The notes under the pieces are model-generated. The model saw nothing but the letters and a program-made list of their open reading frames with translations, ran no database searches and was not told where the DNA came from. A DNA stretch of 64,000 nt from Demequina capsici (lineage in GTDB: Bacteria; Actinomycetota; Actinomycetes; Actinomycetales; Demequinaceae), in assembly GCF_032102965.1 (NCBI RefSeq), contig NZ_CP134880.1, positions 1,736,001 to 1,800,000 of the forward strand, written 5' to 3'. Positions 44,235-53,947 of the stretch are shown one piece after another. The position numbers and the translations under genes were made by a program. Positions within the stretch are counted from its first letter, which is position 1, and each line of letters starts with the position of its first letter.

Positions 44235-46200
44235 CAGCGCAGGCGGCGTCATCGAGGCGACGCAGCGCGCCGAGCACCGCGTCACGATCGGTAGTGCCCC
44301 ACAGCGGTGGCATCGACCGGGCAAGGAAGCCGCCGTATCTCGCGGTGGAGAGCCTCGAGTCGAGCACCGCGACCACACCACGATCCTCCATGGCGCGGAT
44401 CAGGCGGCCGGCCCCTTGCGCCATAAGTAGCGCAGCATGCGTCGCGCTCACCGCCATGAAGCCGTTGCCCCCTCCCTGAGCGACGGCCTCCGTCCGGGCT
44501 TGCGCGACAGGATCGTCGGGACGCGGGAACGGGATGCGGTCGATCACCACAAGCGATGCGGTCGGACCTGGAACGTCGATCCCCTGCCACAGCGAGGTGG
44601 AGCCGAACAGGCAGGCGCGTGGATCGTCGGCGAACTGGCGCACCAAGGTGGGGAGCTGGTCGTCCTTCTGATTGAGGATGGGAAGGTCGAGCCGTTCCCG
44701 CAGCGCGTCCGTGGCGGCCTGCGCCGCGCGATGCGAGCTGAACAGGCCGAGGGTTCGTCCTCCCGCCGCCTCCACCAACGCGACGAGCTCCTCCAATGCC
44801 TCGTCGGAGATCCCTCCCGCGCCCGGGCGCGGCAGGTGGGAGGCGACGTATAGGATCCCCTGCCGCCCGTAGTCGAACGGGCTCCCGGCATCGAGCGTGA
44901 CCGGATCGGCGATCCCTATATGGCGCGAGATCGCGTCGAAGCCGCCGCCGAGCGCGAGTGTCGCAGAGGTGAAGATCGCCGCCTTGTCCTCCACGAGGCG
45001 ATGGCCGATCAGGCCCGCGACGTCGAGCGGCGCAGCGACGATCCTCGCGGGCCTTCGCTCGTCGTACTCGCCGTCGGGCGGCGCCAGCCAGATCACGTAC
45101 CGCCCGTGCTCGCCCTGAAGCTCCTCGCACACGTCGATGATCTCCGTGAGAGCCGCGCTCGCCACCTTCGCGGACGCTCCCGCCTGCTCGGCGACCTTGG
45201 CCACCTCCGTGAGGAGCGCGCGGGCAGCACCGCGGACCAGCTCCACCGCGGCCGCGAGCTCCTCAGGCAGCCCGAGGCGCAGCCGTCCGACCTCCTGATC
45301 GCCGAGCGCCGAGTCGAGGGCGCGCGCGGCGCGGTCGAGGTCGTCCGTCGTCCTCCCGCATCTGCGCACGCTGCTCGCCGCGCGGTCCAGCCCGCGTACC
45401 GTCAGCTCATGAGTGGCCGCGGACGTGATCCGCTGCACCAGCTCATGCGCCTCGTCGACGATCAGCACATCGTGCTCGCCGAGCAGGTCATGGCTTGCCG
45501 CCTGGACACCCAGCACCGCGTGGTTGGTGACGATGATCTGGGCCTCGGCGGCCTCGGCACGAGCGCGCTGTGAGAAGCACTCCGCGGCCATCGGGCACTT
45601 CGAGTCGAGGCACTCGCGACCGGACAGCGACACCTGCGCCCACGCCCTGCCGGACACGCCCGGGATGAGGTCGTCCCGATCACCGGTGTCGGTCGACTCC
45701 GCCCATTCGTGGAGGCGCGCGACCTCACGGCCGAGCTCGCTGGTGGGCCCCGCCTCGAACAGCCGCGCCTCCTCGGGCTCGGGATACCCACCGCCGAGAC
45801 GGTGCACGCAGAGGTAGTTGGACCTCCCCTTGAACAGGGCCGCCTTCGGCCGGGTCCCGAGCACCGGCTCGAGGGCGTCCAGGACCATGGGGAGATCCTT
45901 CGTGTACACCTGGCGCTGCAGGGCAAGCGTCGCGGTCGACACCACGATCCTCTGCTTCGCTCGCGCCGCGTGCGCGACGGCGGGGACCAGGTAGCCGAGC
46001 GACTTCCCTGTGCCCGTCCCAGCCTGGACCAGAGCATGCTCGCCGTCGTGCAAGGCCTTCGCGACCACCGCGGCCATGCGCTGCTGGCCCTCGCGGGGCC
46101 GACCCGACAATGCGGCGACCGCAGCCTCCAAGAGCTCCCGGATCTCGAACGGATCATCGAGGGCGGTAGCCGCTCCGCTGCCGCCGGAGGCGGCCGTCAC
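44224..46200 (-). CDS. dinG: DinG-family ATP-dependent DNA helicase
   Basis: A 658-residue XPD-like superfamily 2 helicase. Walker A is QAGTGTGKSLGYLVPAV near residue 60 and the motif II box is IVDEAHEL. Iron-sulphur cluster cysteines appear as YLCVHR and ECLDSKCPMAAEC, which is the DinG/XPD pattern. C-terminal motifs include GSTSLWQGIDVPG and GAGRLIRAMEDRG. DinG helicases unwind 5'-tailed DNA, R-loops and similar blocks. The start is GTG at 46200, in a GTGA overlap with hflX. No LexA box is seen before hflX or dinG. Confidence 0.94.
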   Translation of the reverse strand: MTAASGGSGAATALDDPFEIRELLEAAVAALSGRPREGQQRMAAVVAKALHDGEHALVQAGTGTGKSLGYLVPAVAHAARAKQRIVVSTATLALQRQVYTKDLPMVLDALEPVLGTRPKAALFKGRSNYLCVHRLGGGYPEPEEARLFEAGPTSELGREVARLHEWAESTDTGDRDDLIPGVSGRAWAQVSLSGRECLDSKCPMAAECFSQRARAEAAEAQIIVTNHAVLGVQAASHDLLGEHDVLIVDEAHELVQRITSAATHELTVRGLDRAASSVRRCGRTTDDLDRAARALDSALGDQEVGRLRLGLPEELAAAVELVRGAARALLTEVAKVAEQAGASAKVASAALTEIIDVCEELQGEHGRYVIWLAPPDGEYDERRPARIVAAPLDVAGLIGHRLVEDKAAIFTSATLALGGGFDAISRHIGIADPVTLDAGSPFDYGRQGILYVASHLPRPGAGGISDEALEELVALVEAAGGRTLGLFSSHRAAQAATDALRERLDLPILNQKDDQLPTLVRQFADDPRACLFGSTSLWQGIDVPGPTASLVVIDRIPFPRPDDPVAQARTEAVAQGGGNGFMAVSATHAALLMAQGAGRLIRAMEDRGVVAVLDSRLSTARYGGFLARSMPPLWGTTDRDAVLGALRRLDDAACADGR

Positions 46201-47747
46201 GACGCGTCCGCCGCGCTCGCCTTCAACCGGGCTGCCAGGGCCTGATCCACGAGAGCGACGAGGTGGGTGCCGTCGGCCTCATGCGACTCCGCGAGCACCT
46301 CCCCATGAGTGTGCGCCTCGCTGACGAGGTCCCCCCGCGTGTAAGGCACGACGAGGTCGACACGGACGCCGGGTCGGGGCAGCATCTCGCCGACGACATC
46401 CATGAGGCCGTCGATACCCTCACCTGTGAGCGCCGACACCTCCACAGTGCGCTCGCGCCGCGACCTGAGCTGGAGCACGGTCGCGTGGTCGGCGAGGTCG
46501 CACTTGTTGAGCACCAGCAGCTCCGGCACGGCCATCGCGCCGGGGACATCCGACAGCACCTCGTGCACGGCCCTGATCTGACCTTCCGGATCCGGATGCG
46601 CCGCGTCGACCACGTGCAGGATCAGGTCCGCGTGCGCGGCCTCCTCGAGGGTCGAGGCGAAGGCCGCGACGAGCTGATGAGGCAGGTCGCGCACGAAACC
46701 CACGGTGTCCGAGACCGTGAACGCCCTGCCGTCCGGGGTCTGAGACCGTCGCACGGTCGGATCCAGCGTGGCGAACAAGGCGTTCTCCACGAGCACACCA
46801 GCCCCCGTCACACGGTTGAGCAGCGAGGACTTGCCGGCGTTCGTGTACCCGACGATCGCGACGTTCGGCAGTTCCAGCCTGCGCTCCCGGCGGACGGCGC
46901 GAGCCGGCTCCATCGCCTTGATCTGCCGTCGCAGCTGCGCCATACGCGTACGGATGCGGCGACGGTCGAGCTCGATCTTGGTCTCACCCGGACCGCGGGA
47001 GCCGATGCCTTCGCCGCCGGCGACGCGGCCACCCGCCTGCCGCGACATGGACTCGCCCCAACCACGCAGTCGTGGCAAGAGGTACTCGAGCTGGGCCAGC
47101 TCCACCTGCGCCTTTCCTTCGCGCGACTTGGCATGCTGGGCGAAGATGTCGAGGATCAGCGCCGTCCGGTCGATGACCTTGACCTTGACGACATCCTCGA
47201 GCGCACGCCTCTGGCTGGGGGCGAGGTCGTCGTTCACGATGACGGTGTCCGCTCCCCACGCCTTGACGAGGTCGCGCACCTCCTCCGCCTTGCCTGCACC
47301 GATGTAGGTGGCCGGGTCAGGATGCGGGCGACGCTGCAGCACGCCGTCGAGCACCTCCGAACCCGCCGTCTCGGCGAGCGCGGCAAGCTCGCGCAGCCCC
47401 ACCTCGGCGTCCGCGACGGTGCCACGCGACCACTGTCCCACCAGCACGACCCGCTCCAGACGCAGCTGGCGGTACTCGACCTCGGTGACGTCCTCGAGCT
47501 CGGTGGACAGCCCGGCCACCCTGCGCAGGGCGGCTCGTTCCTCGCGGTCGTACTGGTCGCCGTCGTAATCCGTGTCGAGCGTCCCGCCCTCGCTGACCGC
47601 GGTGCCCGCACGAGACAGCACGCGGGCGAGGATCGCGTCCGCAGCACGCCCGTCGGTCTCGTTGCCGGCGCGACCGCGATCGCGGTCGAGGTCGTCGGCG
47701 GTGACGGCATCGAGCTCGTCATCAAGGCGGTGCGAGGCTTCTTCCAT
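46197..47747 (-). CDS. hflX: Ribosome-associated GTPase HflX
   Basis: A 516-residue GTPase that binds and can split ribosomes under stress. The N-terminal HflX domain includes RRPHPDPATYIGAGKAEEV and a coiled coil; the GTPase domain has G1 GYTNAGKSSLLN, G3 DTVGFVRDLP and G4 LNKCDL. The segment from RLRGWGESMSRQAGG through ERRRIRTRMAQLR is typical of the linker. The N-terminus is longer than in E. coli. The ATG at 47747 has a weak ribosome site, so the exact start is uncertain. It is coupled to dinG. Confidence 0.95.
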   Translation of the reverse strand: MEEASHRLDDELDAVTADDLDRDRGRAGNETDGRAADAILARVLSRAGTAVSEGGTLDTDYDGDQYDREERAALRRVAGLSTELEDVTEVEYRQLRLERVVLVGQWSRGTVADAEVGLRELAALAETAGSEVLDGVLQRRPHPDPATYIGAGKAEEVRDLVKAWGADTVIVNDDLAPSQRRALEDVVKVKVIDRTALILDIFAQHAKSREGKAQVELAQLEYLLPRLRGWGESMSRQAGGRVAGGEGIGSRGPGETKIELDRRRIRTRMAQLRRQIKAMEPARAVRRERRLELPNVAIVGYTNAGKSSLLNRVTGAGVLVENALFATLDPTVRRSQTPDGRAFTVSDTVGFVRDLPHQLVAAFASTLEEAAHADLILHVVDAAHPDPEGQIRAVHEVLSDVPGAMAVPELLVLNKCDLADHATVLQLRSRRERTVEVSALTGEGIDGLMDVVGEMLPRPGVRVDLVVPYTRGDLVSEAHTHGEVLAESHEADGTHLVALVDQALAARLKASAADAS

Positions 47748-47813
47748 AGGGCGTCCATTGTCTCACCCCTGCCATGCCTCCGACGAAGGCCCGTGGACGG
47801 TTACGCTTCAGGC

Positions 47814-48437
47814 GTGAACGACGACCACTACTTCACCGCGCGACCCGCGTCAGCCGATGAGCGCCGCGTCATCGACGTGGTGCTCGCAGGGACCAGGCTC
47901 CGACTCGAGACAGCCCCGGGAGTGTTCTCCCCCGGCCACGTGGACCTCGGAACTCAGGTGCTGTTGAGGACGGTGCCGGACCCGTCGGGTCGCATCCTCG
48001 ACCTCGGCTGCGGCTGGGGGCCGATCGCGTTGACGGCCGCGCTGCGCGCCCCGGGAGCCGAGGTCACGGCGGTCGACGTCAACGAGCGGGCCCTCGACCT
48101 TCTGCGTCGAAACGTCGACCGCGCCAGCGCGGCCGCCCCCGTAGCAGCGGTCACTGCCGTGTCCCCGCTCGACGTGCCCGCCGAGGCACGATTCGACGTG
48201 ATCTGGTCCAATCCTCCGATCAGGATCGGCAAGGATGCCCTCCACGAGCTGCTCGGCGCCTGGCTGCCGAGGCTCGCTCCCGGCGGCGCGGCATGGCTTG
48301 TCGTCCAACGGAACCTCGGCGCGGACTCGCTCGCCAGGTGGCTCGCGGCGGAGGGTGCCGACACGCGCGGCTGGGGCGCCGTCGAGAAGGTGGCATCAGC
48401 GAAGGGATTCCGTGTCCTCAAGGTGAACGCGGCCTGA
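47814..48437 (+). CDS. RsmC-like class I SAM-dependent methyltransferase
   Basis: A 207-residue methyltransferase of the small MTS/RsmC type. HYFTARPASADERR, then GVFSPGHVDLGTQVLL, is the usual N-terminal portion. The SAM site is ILDLGCGWGPIAL, and the catalytic N-P-P motif lies in WSNPPIRIGK, which suggests a nucleobase amine target such as rRNA guanine. The start is GTG at 47814. The frame is open far upstream through hflX, but no similarity extends there. It is convergent with dapF. Confidence 0.88.
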   Translation: MNDDHYFTARPASADERRVIDVVLAGTRLRLETAPGVFSPGHVDLGTQVLLRTVPDPSGRILDLGCGWGPIALTAALRAPGAEVTAVDVNERALDLLRRNVDRASAAAPVAAVTAVSPLDVPAEARFDVIWSNPPIRIGKDALHELLGAWLPRLAPGGAAWLVVQRNLGADSLARWLAAEGADTRGWGAVEKVASAKGFRVLKVNAA

Positions 48438-48483
48438 CCTCGCGCCGGTCGCCACGCCCCGTCGCAGCGGTGAAGAAGCGCAG

Positions 48484-49353
48484 TCAGGCGACCGTCGAAG
48501 GAAGCACGACCTCGCCGTCGGCCACCAGGACCGCGGGCCCCTCGAGCACCGTGCGGTCGCCGAGGACTCTCACCGTCACCTCACCGCCGGGCACCTCGAT
48601 GTCCCATACGTCGGGTGCCCCAGCACCGGCCCACGACCGGACCGCCAGCGCCACCGCGCAGGCACCCGTCCCGCACGAACGCGTCTCTCCGACGCCGCGC
48701 TCGTGGACGCGCATCCTGACACGGCCACGCTCGACTCCGTCGGCGACCCGGTGGCCGAGCGTCACCACGAACTCGACGTTGGAGCCGTGCGGCGGTGCGG
48801 GCGCCACCTCGGGCGGGGCGCCCAGATCGAGTGCCTCGAGCTCCTCGACCGACGCCAACGCCACCACGTGGTGAGGGTTGCCGACGTCGACCGACTGCGC
48901 CGGACGCGGCGGCACCAGCCCGGGCGTCGCGACCACGACGTCGTCCTCACCGAGCAGCCAGCGACCCATGCCGACCGAGTACCGTCCCTCGCCGAGGGAC
49001 GTCACGGTGCGGACTCCCGCGCGGGTGCCGATCTCCATGCCCGCGCCGAGCTCCACGCCGGCCTCGCGCTCCAAGAACCTCGCGAAGACCCTCACACCGT
49101 TGCCACACATCTCCGAGGTGGTGCCGTCCGCGTTCCAGTAATCCATGAACCAGGTGTCGGAAGGGAGGCCCTTCCCCGCCTCGAGGCTGTCCGCGCGGAC
49201 CGCACGGATCACGCCGTCGGCGCCGATGCCCGCGCGGCGATCGCAGAGGAAGCGCACTCGCTCGGGCGTCAGGGCGATGTCGCCGCGCTCGTCGAAGAGC
49301 AGCACGAAGTCGTTCTCCGTGCCATGTCCCTTGGTGAAGCGCAGCGAGGTCAT
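48484..49353 (-). CDS. dapF: Diaminopimelate epimerase
   Basis: A 289-residue PLP-independent epimerase that converts LL- to meso-diaminopimelate for lysine and cell-wall synthesis. The two catalytic cysteines are seen in EMCGNGVRVFARF and ETRSCGTGACA. FTKGHGTENDFVLL is the canonical N-terminus. I chose the ATG at 49353, just after the miaA stop; earlier in-frame sequence overlaps miaA. dapA lies in the same window, at its right edge. Confidence 0.96.
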   Translation of the reverse strand: MTSLRFTKGHGTENDFVLLFDERGDIALTPERVRFLCDRRAGIGADGVIRAVRADSLEAGKGLPSDTWFMDYWNADGTTSEMCGNGVRVFARFLEREAGVELGAGMEIGTRAGVRTVTSLGEGRYSVGMGRWLLGEDDVVVATPGLVPPRPAQSVDVGNPHHVVALASVEELEALDLGAPPEVAPAPPHGSNVEFVVTLGHRVADGVERGRVRMRVHERGVGETRSCGTGACAVALAVRSWAGAGAPDVWDIEVPGGEVTVRVLGDRTVLEGPAVLVADGEVVLPSTVA

Positions 49354-49358
49354 GGCCT

Positions 49359-50360
49359 CTACCCTACGTCGGTCGGATGAGCCCCTGTGCCCGTCCGGTC
49401 GACGATCGCCAAAGCCTGGGACGCCGCGCGGACGACGTCGGCCGCGTCGCGTGGCGCTGGAACCCATGCCACGCGCGGGTCGGGATTGAACCAGCGCCTT
49501 TGCCGCCGAGCGAGCCTTCTCGTGTGCTGCGCGATGAGCTCCTTCGTGGCCGCCGCGTCGAGCTCGCCGTCCAGATGCCGCAGCGTCTCGGCGTAGCCCA
49601 CTGCGCGCCGTGCCGTGGTGCCGCTACGGAGACCCTCGCCGACGAGACGTTCCACCTCACCGACCAGCCCGCCCTCCCACATCGTCGAGACCCTGGCCTC
49701 GATCCGCGGATCCAGGACGTCGTAGCCGAGCTCCAGTCCGACCTGGACGGCCGGGATGGCGTACTCGTGGCGTGGGAGGGTGGTTCCGAACGGCTCGCCC
49801 GTCAGCGTCACCACCTCGAGCGCGCGCACCACCCTTCGTGCGTTACGCGGGTCGATCCCACGCGCCCCTTCAGGGTCGAGCGCGGCGAGCTCCCGATGCA
49901 GCACGCCGGCACCCTCGGACTCCGCGCGCGCTTCGAGCTCCGCCCGCAGCGCAGGGTCGGTGACCGGGAAGTCGAACACGTCGAGCAGCGCCCTCAGGTA
50001 CAGGCCTGAACCGCCGACGATGATCGCTCGACCGCCGCGCGCGTGGATCGCGTCGATGTCGGCGCGCGCACGCCCCTGGAAGCGCGCCACCGAGGCGTCC
50101 TCGGTCACGTCGAGCCAGTCGAGCTCATGGTGCACCACACCGTCGCGCTCCGCCATCGAGATCTTCGCGGTGCCGATGTCCATCCCGCGATAGAACTGCA
50201 TCGCATCGCCGTTGATGATCTCCGCAGGGGTTCCGCGCGCGATCAACGCACGCGCGAGCGCGACGCTGACCGCAGACTTGCCTGTCGCGGTGGCGCCGAC
50301 GACGGCGATCACCTGGGGTGCCCGGCGCTGGCCGACGTCTCGGACCGTGTCGCTCGACAT
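49359..50360 (-). CDS. miaA: tRNA dimethylallyltransferase
   Basis: A 333-residue enzyme that adds a dimethylallyl group to A37 of tRNAs reading U-starting codons. The P-loop is VVGATATGKSAVS, then EIINGDAMQFYRGMDIGTAK carries the catalytic Asp. RFQGRARADI, GGSGLYLRALL and the C-terminal RRLARRQRRWFNPD motif bind tRNA and the phosphate. The product is the substrate of MiaB, which is encoded immediately upstream. The ATG at 50360 follows the miaB stop by eight bases; longer readings run into miaB. Confidence 0.95.
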   Translation of the reverse strand: MSSDTVRDVGQRRAPQVIAVVGATATGKSAVSVALARALIARGTPAEIINGDAMQFYRGMDIGTAKISMAERDGVVHHELDWLDVTEDASVARFQGRARADIDAIHARGGRAIIVGGSGLYLRALLDVFDFPVTDPALRAELEARAESEGAGVLHRELAALDPEGARGIDPRNARRVVRALEVVTLTGEPFGTTLPRHEYAIPAVQVGLELGYDVLDPRIEARVSTMWEGGLVGEVERLVGEGLRSGTTARRAVGYAETLRHLDGELDAAATKELIAQHTRRLARRQRRWFNPDPRVAWVPAPRDAADVVRAASQALAIVDRTGTGAHPTDVG

Positions 50361-50368
50361 CGAATCGC

Positions 50369-51901
50369 TCAGGTGGCGACGGGACGTAGCGCGGGCATGC
50401 CGAGCAGGACGGACCCCGTGGCGCCAGCCGCACCGGTGCCGCACGCGTCCGGTTCGCCATGGCTGTGATCGCCCCGCTGGACCGCCTCCCACACCGCGCC
50501 AGCACGCGTTCGACGCACCTCGTAGATGCCCCCTTGAACCGGGGAATCGGCGATGAGGTGGTGGGGCGCAGCCTGGGTCACCTGCACCGTCACGAGGTCA
50601 CCAGGACGTGGCGCGCCGAGTCCATCGGGCCCGACGCCCGCGGGCACCGCGAAGTGCACGAGCCGATTGCCCGCCTCTCGCCCCGACATGCGCGCCGAGG
50701 CTTCGTCCTTGCGGCCCGGGGCGTCGAGCACGAGCAGCTCCACCGTCCGCCCTGTGAAGCCCTGCGAGTCCTCGAGCGTGATCCGTTCCTGCAGTGCCAG
50801 CAGTCGCTCGAAGCGCTCCTGCACGACCGCCTTGGGGAGCGGCTCGAGGGCGAAGGCGGGCGTGCCCGGCCGGGGGCTGTACTGGAAGGTGAAGGCCGAG
50901 GTGAAGCGCACCTGCTCGACCACGCGCAACGTCTCCGCGAAGTCCTCCTCGGTCTCCCCGGGGAAGCCGACGATGATGTCGGTCGTGATCGAGGCGTCGG
51001 GCATGACCGCACGCACTCGGTCGATGATCCCAAGGAACCGCTCCGCACGGTAGGAGCGGCGCATCGAGCGAAGGATCCGGTCCGATCCCGACTGCAGCGG
51101 CATATGGAGGCTCGGCATCACGTTCGGCGTCTGCGCCATCGCCTCGATCACGTCATCGGTGAAGGCCGCAGGATGCGGCGACGTGAAGCGCACGCGTTCC
51201 AGTCCCGCGATGTCACCGCAGGCGCGCAGCAGCTTCGCGAACGCACCCCGGTCGCCGAACTCGACTCCGTAGGAGTTCACGTTCTGTCCGAGGAGCGTGA
51301 CCTCGACCGCGCCCTGGGAGACGAGAGCCTCCACCTCGGCGAGGATCTCTCCGGGCCTCCGGTCACGCTCCTTCCCACGCAGCGATGGCACGATGCAGAA
51401 CGTGCACGTGTTGTTGCAGCCGACGGAGATGGACACCCAGCCTGACGCGATCGCATCGCGCTTGCTGGGCAGCGTGGACGGGAAGACCTTCAGCGACTCC
51501 TCGATCTCCACCTGGGCCCGCGCATTGTGCCGCGCGCGCTCGAGAAGCGCCGGGAGGACGTCGATGTTGTGCGTGCCGAACACGACGTCCACCCAGGGAG
51601 CCTTCTCGACGATCTCACCGCGATCCTTCTGGGCGAGGCAGCCGCCGACCGCGATCTGCATGGACGGCTGCGCGGCCTTCTTCGACGCCAGCTGTCCCAG
51701 GTTGCCGTAGAGCCTTGTAGCCGCGTTCTCGCGGACGGCGCAGGTGTTGATCACCACCACGTCGGCAGTCTCGGCATCCTCCGGCGCGGCGACATAGCCC
51801 GCGCCTTCGAGAAGACCCGCCATGTGCTCGGAGTCATGAACGTTCATCTGGCAGCCGAGCGTGCGCACGACATAGGTGGGGGCGAGGGTGGTGTCGGTCA
51901 T
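50369..51901 (-). CDS. miaB: tRNA-2-methylthio-N6-dimethylallyladenosine synthase
   Basis: A 510-residue radical-SAM methylthiotransferase. The N-terminal MTTase domain has cysteines in [20 protein letters not shown] and VGGCLAQKD for one cluster. The radical-SAM cluster motif CNNTCTFC is near residue 160, and a C-terminal TRAM domain ([11 protein letters not shown]) follows. It completes the ms2i6A37 modification begun by MiaA. The order rny-miaB-miaA-dapF-hflX is conserved in this group. The last 40 or so residues after the TRAM domain are poorly conserved. Confidence 0.96.
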   Translation of the reverse strand: MTDTTLAPTYVVRTLGCQMNVHDSEHMAGLLEGAGYVAAPEDAETADVVVINTCAVRENAATRLYGNLGQLASKKAAQPSMQIAVGGCLAQKDRGEIVEKAPWVDVVFGTHNIDVLPALLERARHNARAQVEIEESLKVFPSTLPSKRDAIASGWVSISVGCNNTCTFCIVPSLRGKERDRRPGEILAEVEALVSQGAVEVTLLGQNVNSYGVEFGDRGAFAKLLRACGDIAGLERVRFTSPHPAAFTDDVIEAMAQTPNVMPSLHMPLQSGSDRILRSMRRSYRAERFLGIIDRVRAVMPDASITTDIIVGFPGETEEDFAETLRVVEQVRFTSAFTFQYSPRPGTPAFALEPLPKAVVQERFERLLALQERITLEDSQGFTGRTVELLVLDAPGRKDEASARMSGREAGNRLVHFAVPAGVGPDGLGAPRPGDLVTVQVTQAAPHHLIADSPVQGGIYEVRRTRAGAVWEAVQRGDHSHGEPDACGTGAAGATGSVLLGMPALRPVAT

Positions 51902-51903
51902 GC

Positions 51904-53391
51904 CTATCCTGCGACAGCGTCCGCGCGAAGCTCGCGGATCACCGTCACCTTGATCTCTCCGGGGAACGTGAAGTCCTGGCTGATGTGCTCAGCAATTGTA
52001 CGCGCCAGCTCGCGCGCGCCGTCGTCGTCGACCTCGTCGGGCGCCACCACCACGCGCATCTCGCGTCCAGCCGCCATGGCGACCGCCTTGGACACGCCCG
52101 CATGACCGCCGACCAGCTTCTCGAGGCTCTCCATGCGTTGGACATAGGCGTCGAGGTCGTCACGGCGTGCGCCAGGTCGCGACGCCGATACCGCGTCCGC
52201 GACCTGCACGAGCGCTGCCTCGAGCGACTGCTGCGGCTCCTCGTCATGATGAGCGGCGACGGCGTTGACGACGAGCGGATCCTCGCCGTGCTCCGCGAGG
52301 AACTCCGCGCCGAGACGCGCGTGAGTTCCCTGTCGCTCGTGCGTGAACGCCTTGCCGATGTCGTGAAGGAATGCGGCCCTGCGCGCGAGCTCGACATCGG
52401 CGCCGACCTCTGTCGCGACGGACGCGGCGATCTGTGCGCACTCGACGAGGTGAGCCAGCACCGTCTGGCCGAACGAGGTGCGCAGGCGCAGGCTGCCGAG
52501 GGCATCGACGACCGGCATCGGCAGGCCCTTGACGCCGGCCTCGTCGATCGCATCGAGGCCCGCCTGGCGATGACGCTGCTCGGCGCCCACCAGGGCTCGC
52601 GTGTACGCCGCCTCGATGCGCTGCGGCTGGATGCGCCCGTCCTCGACGAGCGCACGGAGGGTGACCTCCGCGATCTCCCTGCGCTGCACGTCGAACGACG
52701 ACAGCTGCACCGCGTTCACGTTCTCCTCGACGATGACGTTGACCCCGGTCAACGACTCGAAGGCGCGGATGTTCCGCCCCTCTCGACCGATGATCCGTCC
52801 CTTCATCTCCTCGGAGGGCAAGGCGATCCAGGTGGTCGTCGCATGCGTGGTGGTCTCACCGGTCTGCCGCTGCATCGCGTCGACGAGGATCTGGCGCGCG
52901 CGCTCCGTGGCCTGGGCCTCAGCCTTGCGCTCGAGCCGGCGCAACTGGGACTGCGCGGCTGACCGCGCCTCCGCAAGCACCTGCTCCTTGAGCTGCTTGC
53001 GAAGCGCATCCGGATCCGTTCCGGTGAGCGAGGCGAGCTCACGTGCGTGCTCCGCTCGGAGCTCGGCACGTTCGTCGACGACGGCCTGACGCTCGCTCAG
53101 GAGCCGCTTCTCGTCGCGAGCGATGACCTCGACGCGCTCGTCGAGCCCGCGCGCATACGCCTGCGCGTTCCTGTGATCGGCTGCGATCTCCTTCTCCCGC
53201 TCTGAGACGCGCTGCTCCCTCCTGGTCGCCTCGGCCACGGCCGTGCGCGCCTCGGACCGGAGCATCTCCGCCTCGCGATGCGCGGATTCGCGTTCCGCCG
53301 CAGCCTCACGGCGCGCGAACACGACCAGCAGCAGCGCCACGAGCGAGGCACCCAGGAGCATCACGATGATGACTGATGCATCCACAGGCAC
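51904..53391 (-). CDS. rny: Ribonuclease Y
   Basis: A 495-residue membrane-anchored endoribonuclease. There is an N-terminal helix ([20 protein letters not shown]), then a coiled coil of about 130 residues. A KH domain ([20 protein letters not shown]) and an HD domain with the metal-binding motif FLHDIGKAF follow. RNase Y initiates mRNA decay in many Gram-positive bacteria. The gene starts with GTG at 53391, 14 bases after recX. An RNase J gene is also present at 62014, so both key RNases lie in this window. Confidence 0.95.
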   Translation of the reverse strand: MPVDASVIIVMLLGASLVALLLVVFARREAAAERESAHREAEMLRSEARTAVAEATRREQRVSEREKEIAADHRNAQAYARGLDERVEVIARDEKRLLSERQAVVDERAELRAEHARELASLTGTDPDALRKQLKEQVLAEARSAAQSQLRRLERKAEAQATERARQILVDAMQRQTGETTTHATTTWIALPSEEMKGRIIGREGRNIRAFESLTGVNVIVEENVNAVQLSSFDVQRREIAEVTLRALVEDGRIQPQRIEAAYTRALVGAEQRHRQAGLDAIDEAGVKGLPMPVVDALGSLRLRTSFGQTVLAHLVECAQIAASVATEVGADVELARRAAFLHDIGKAFTHERQGTHARLGAEFLAEHGEDPLVVNAVAAHHDEEPQQSLEAALVQVADAVSASRPGARRDDLDAYVQRMESLEKLVGGHAGVSKAVAMAAGREMRVVVAPDEVDDDGARELARTIAEHISQDFTFPGEIKVTVIRELRADAVAG

Positions 53392-53405
53392 TCACTTCCA
53401 GTCTG

Positions 53406-53933
53406 TCAGGTTGAACCACCGACATTATCGGCACGTTGCAGCGCTCGCACGACCTCGAACGCCAGCGAGGGCGGATAGCCCTTGCGCCCGAGCATCGCGA
53501 CGACCCTCCGCACGCGCGTCTGGTCGTCCTGCCCTGCAAGCCTGCGCCATCGGGCCTCAGCAAGGGCATGCGCGGCGACCGATTCGTCCTCAGGACCGAT
53601 CTGGTCGAGCGCCGACTCGATGTCAGAGGCGTCGAAGCCCTTCCGCCGCAGCTCCTGGTGAATGGCCCGACGCGACTGACCCCGTTCACGATGACGGGTG
53701 CGCACGATCGTGGCCGCGAGGGCGCCGTCATCCAGCAGCCCGACCTCGACGTAGCGCTGGATGACCTGCTCGGCCACCTCAGGATCGACCTCCCTGGCAA
53801 GAAGCCCCTCACGCAGCTGCGCGCACGATCGTGGCGAGTGATCGAGCAGTCGTAACGCGATCTCTCGCGCACGCTCGGCCGGGTCGACGGGCGGGCCACC
53901 CTGGTTGGCCCGCCCGCTCCTGCGACCGTTCAC
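53406..53933 (-). CDS. recX: RecA regulator RecX
   Basis: A 175-residue helical protein. RAREIALRLLDHSPRSCAQL, LLDDGALAATIVRTRH, then RRAIHQELRRKGF are the RecX three-helix repeats. RecX binds in the groove of RecA filaments and limits their activity. The start is GTG at 53933, 14 bases after the recA stop, with no ribosome site of its own, so it depends on recA transcription. A strong hairpin lies within its first codons (separate entry). Confidence 0.93.
   Translation of the reverse strand: MNGRRSGRANQGGPPVDPAERAREIALRLLDHSPRSCAQLREGLLAREVDPEVAEQVIQRYVEVGLLDDGALAATIVRTRHRERGQSRRAIHQELRRKGFDASDIESALDQIGPEDESVAAHALAEARWRRLAGQDDQTRVRRVVAMLGRKGYPPSLAFEVVRALQRADNVGGST
53889..53915 (-). terminator. 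Hairpin at the recA/recX junction, candidate attenuator
   Basis: A 10-base perfect stem, GGGCGGGCCA at 53889-53898 and its complement at 53906-53915, with a 7-base loop. It lies within the first codons of recX, downstream of recA. E. coli has a hairpin between recA and recX that lets only a fraction of transcripts through. Here it would act similarly, although it is inside the recX coding region and lacks a U-tract. Confidence 0.45.
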
Positions 53934-53947
53934 GGGTGCCGCGTCCG

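Noticed and set aside
46263..47813. Upstream extension of the RsmC-like methyltransferase frame through hflX.
   Set aside because: hflX is clearly real on the other strand, and the methyltransferase domain starts only after the GTG at 47814.
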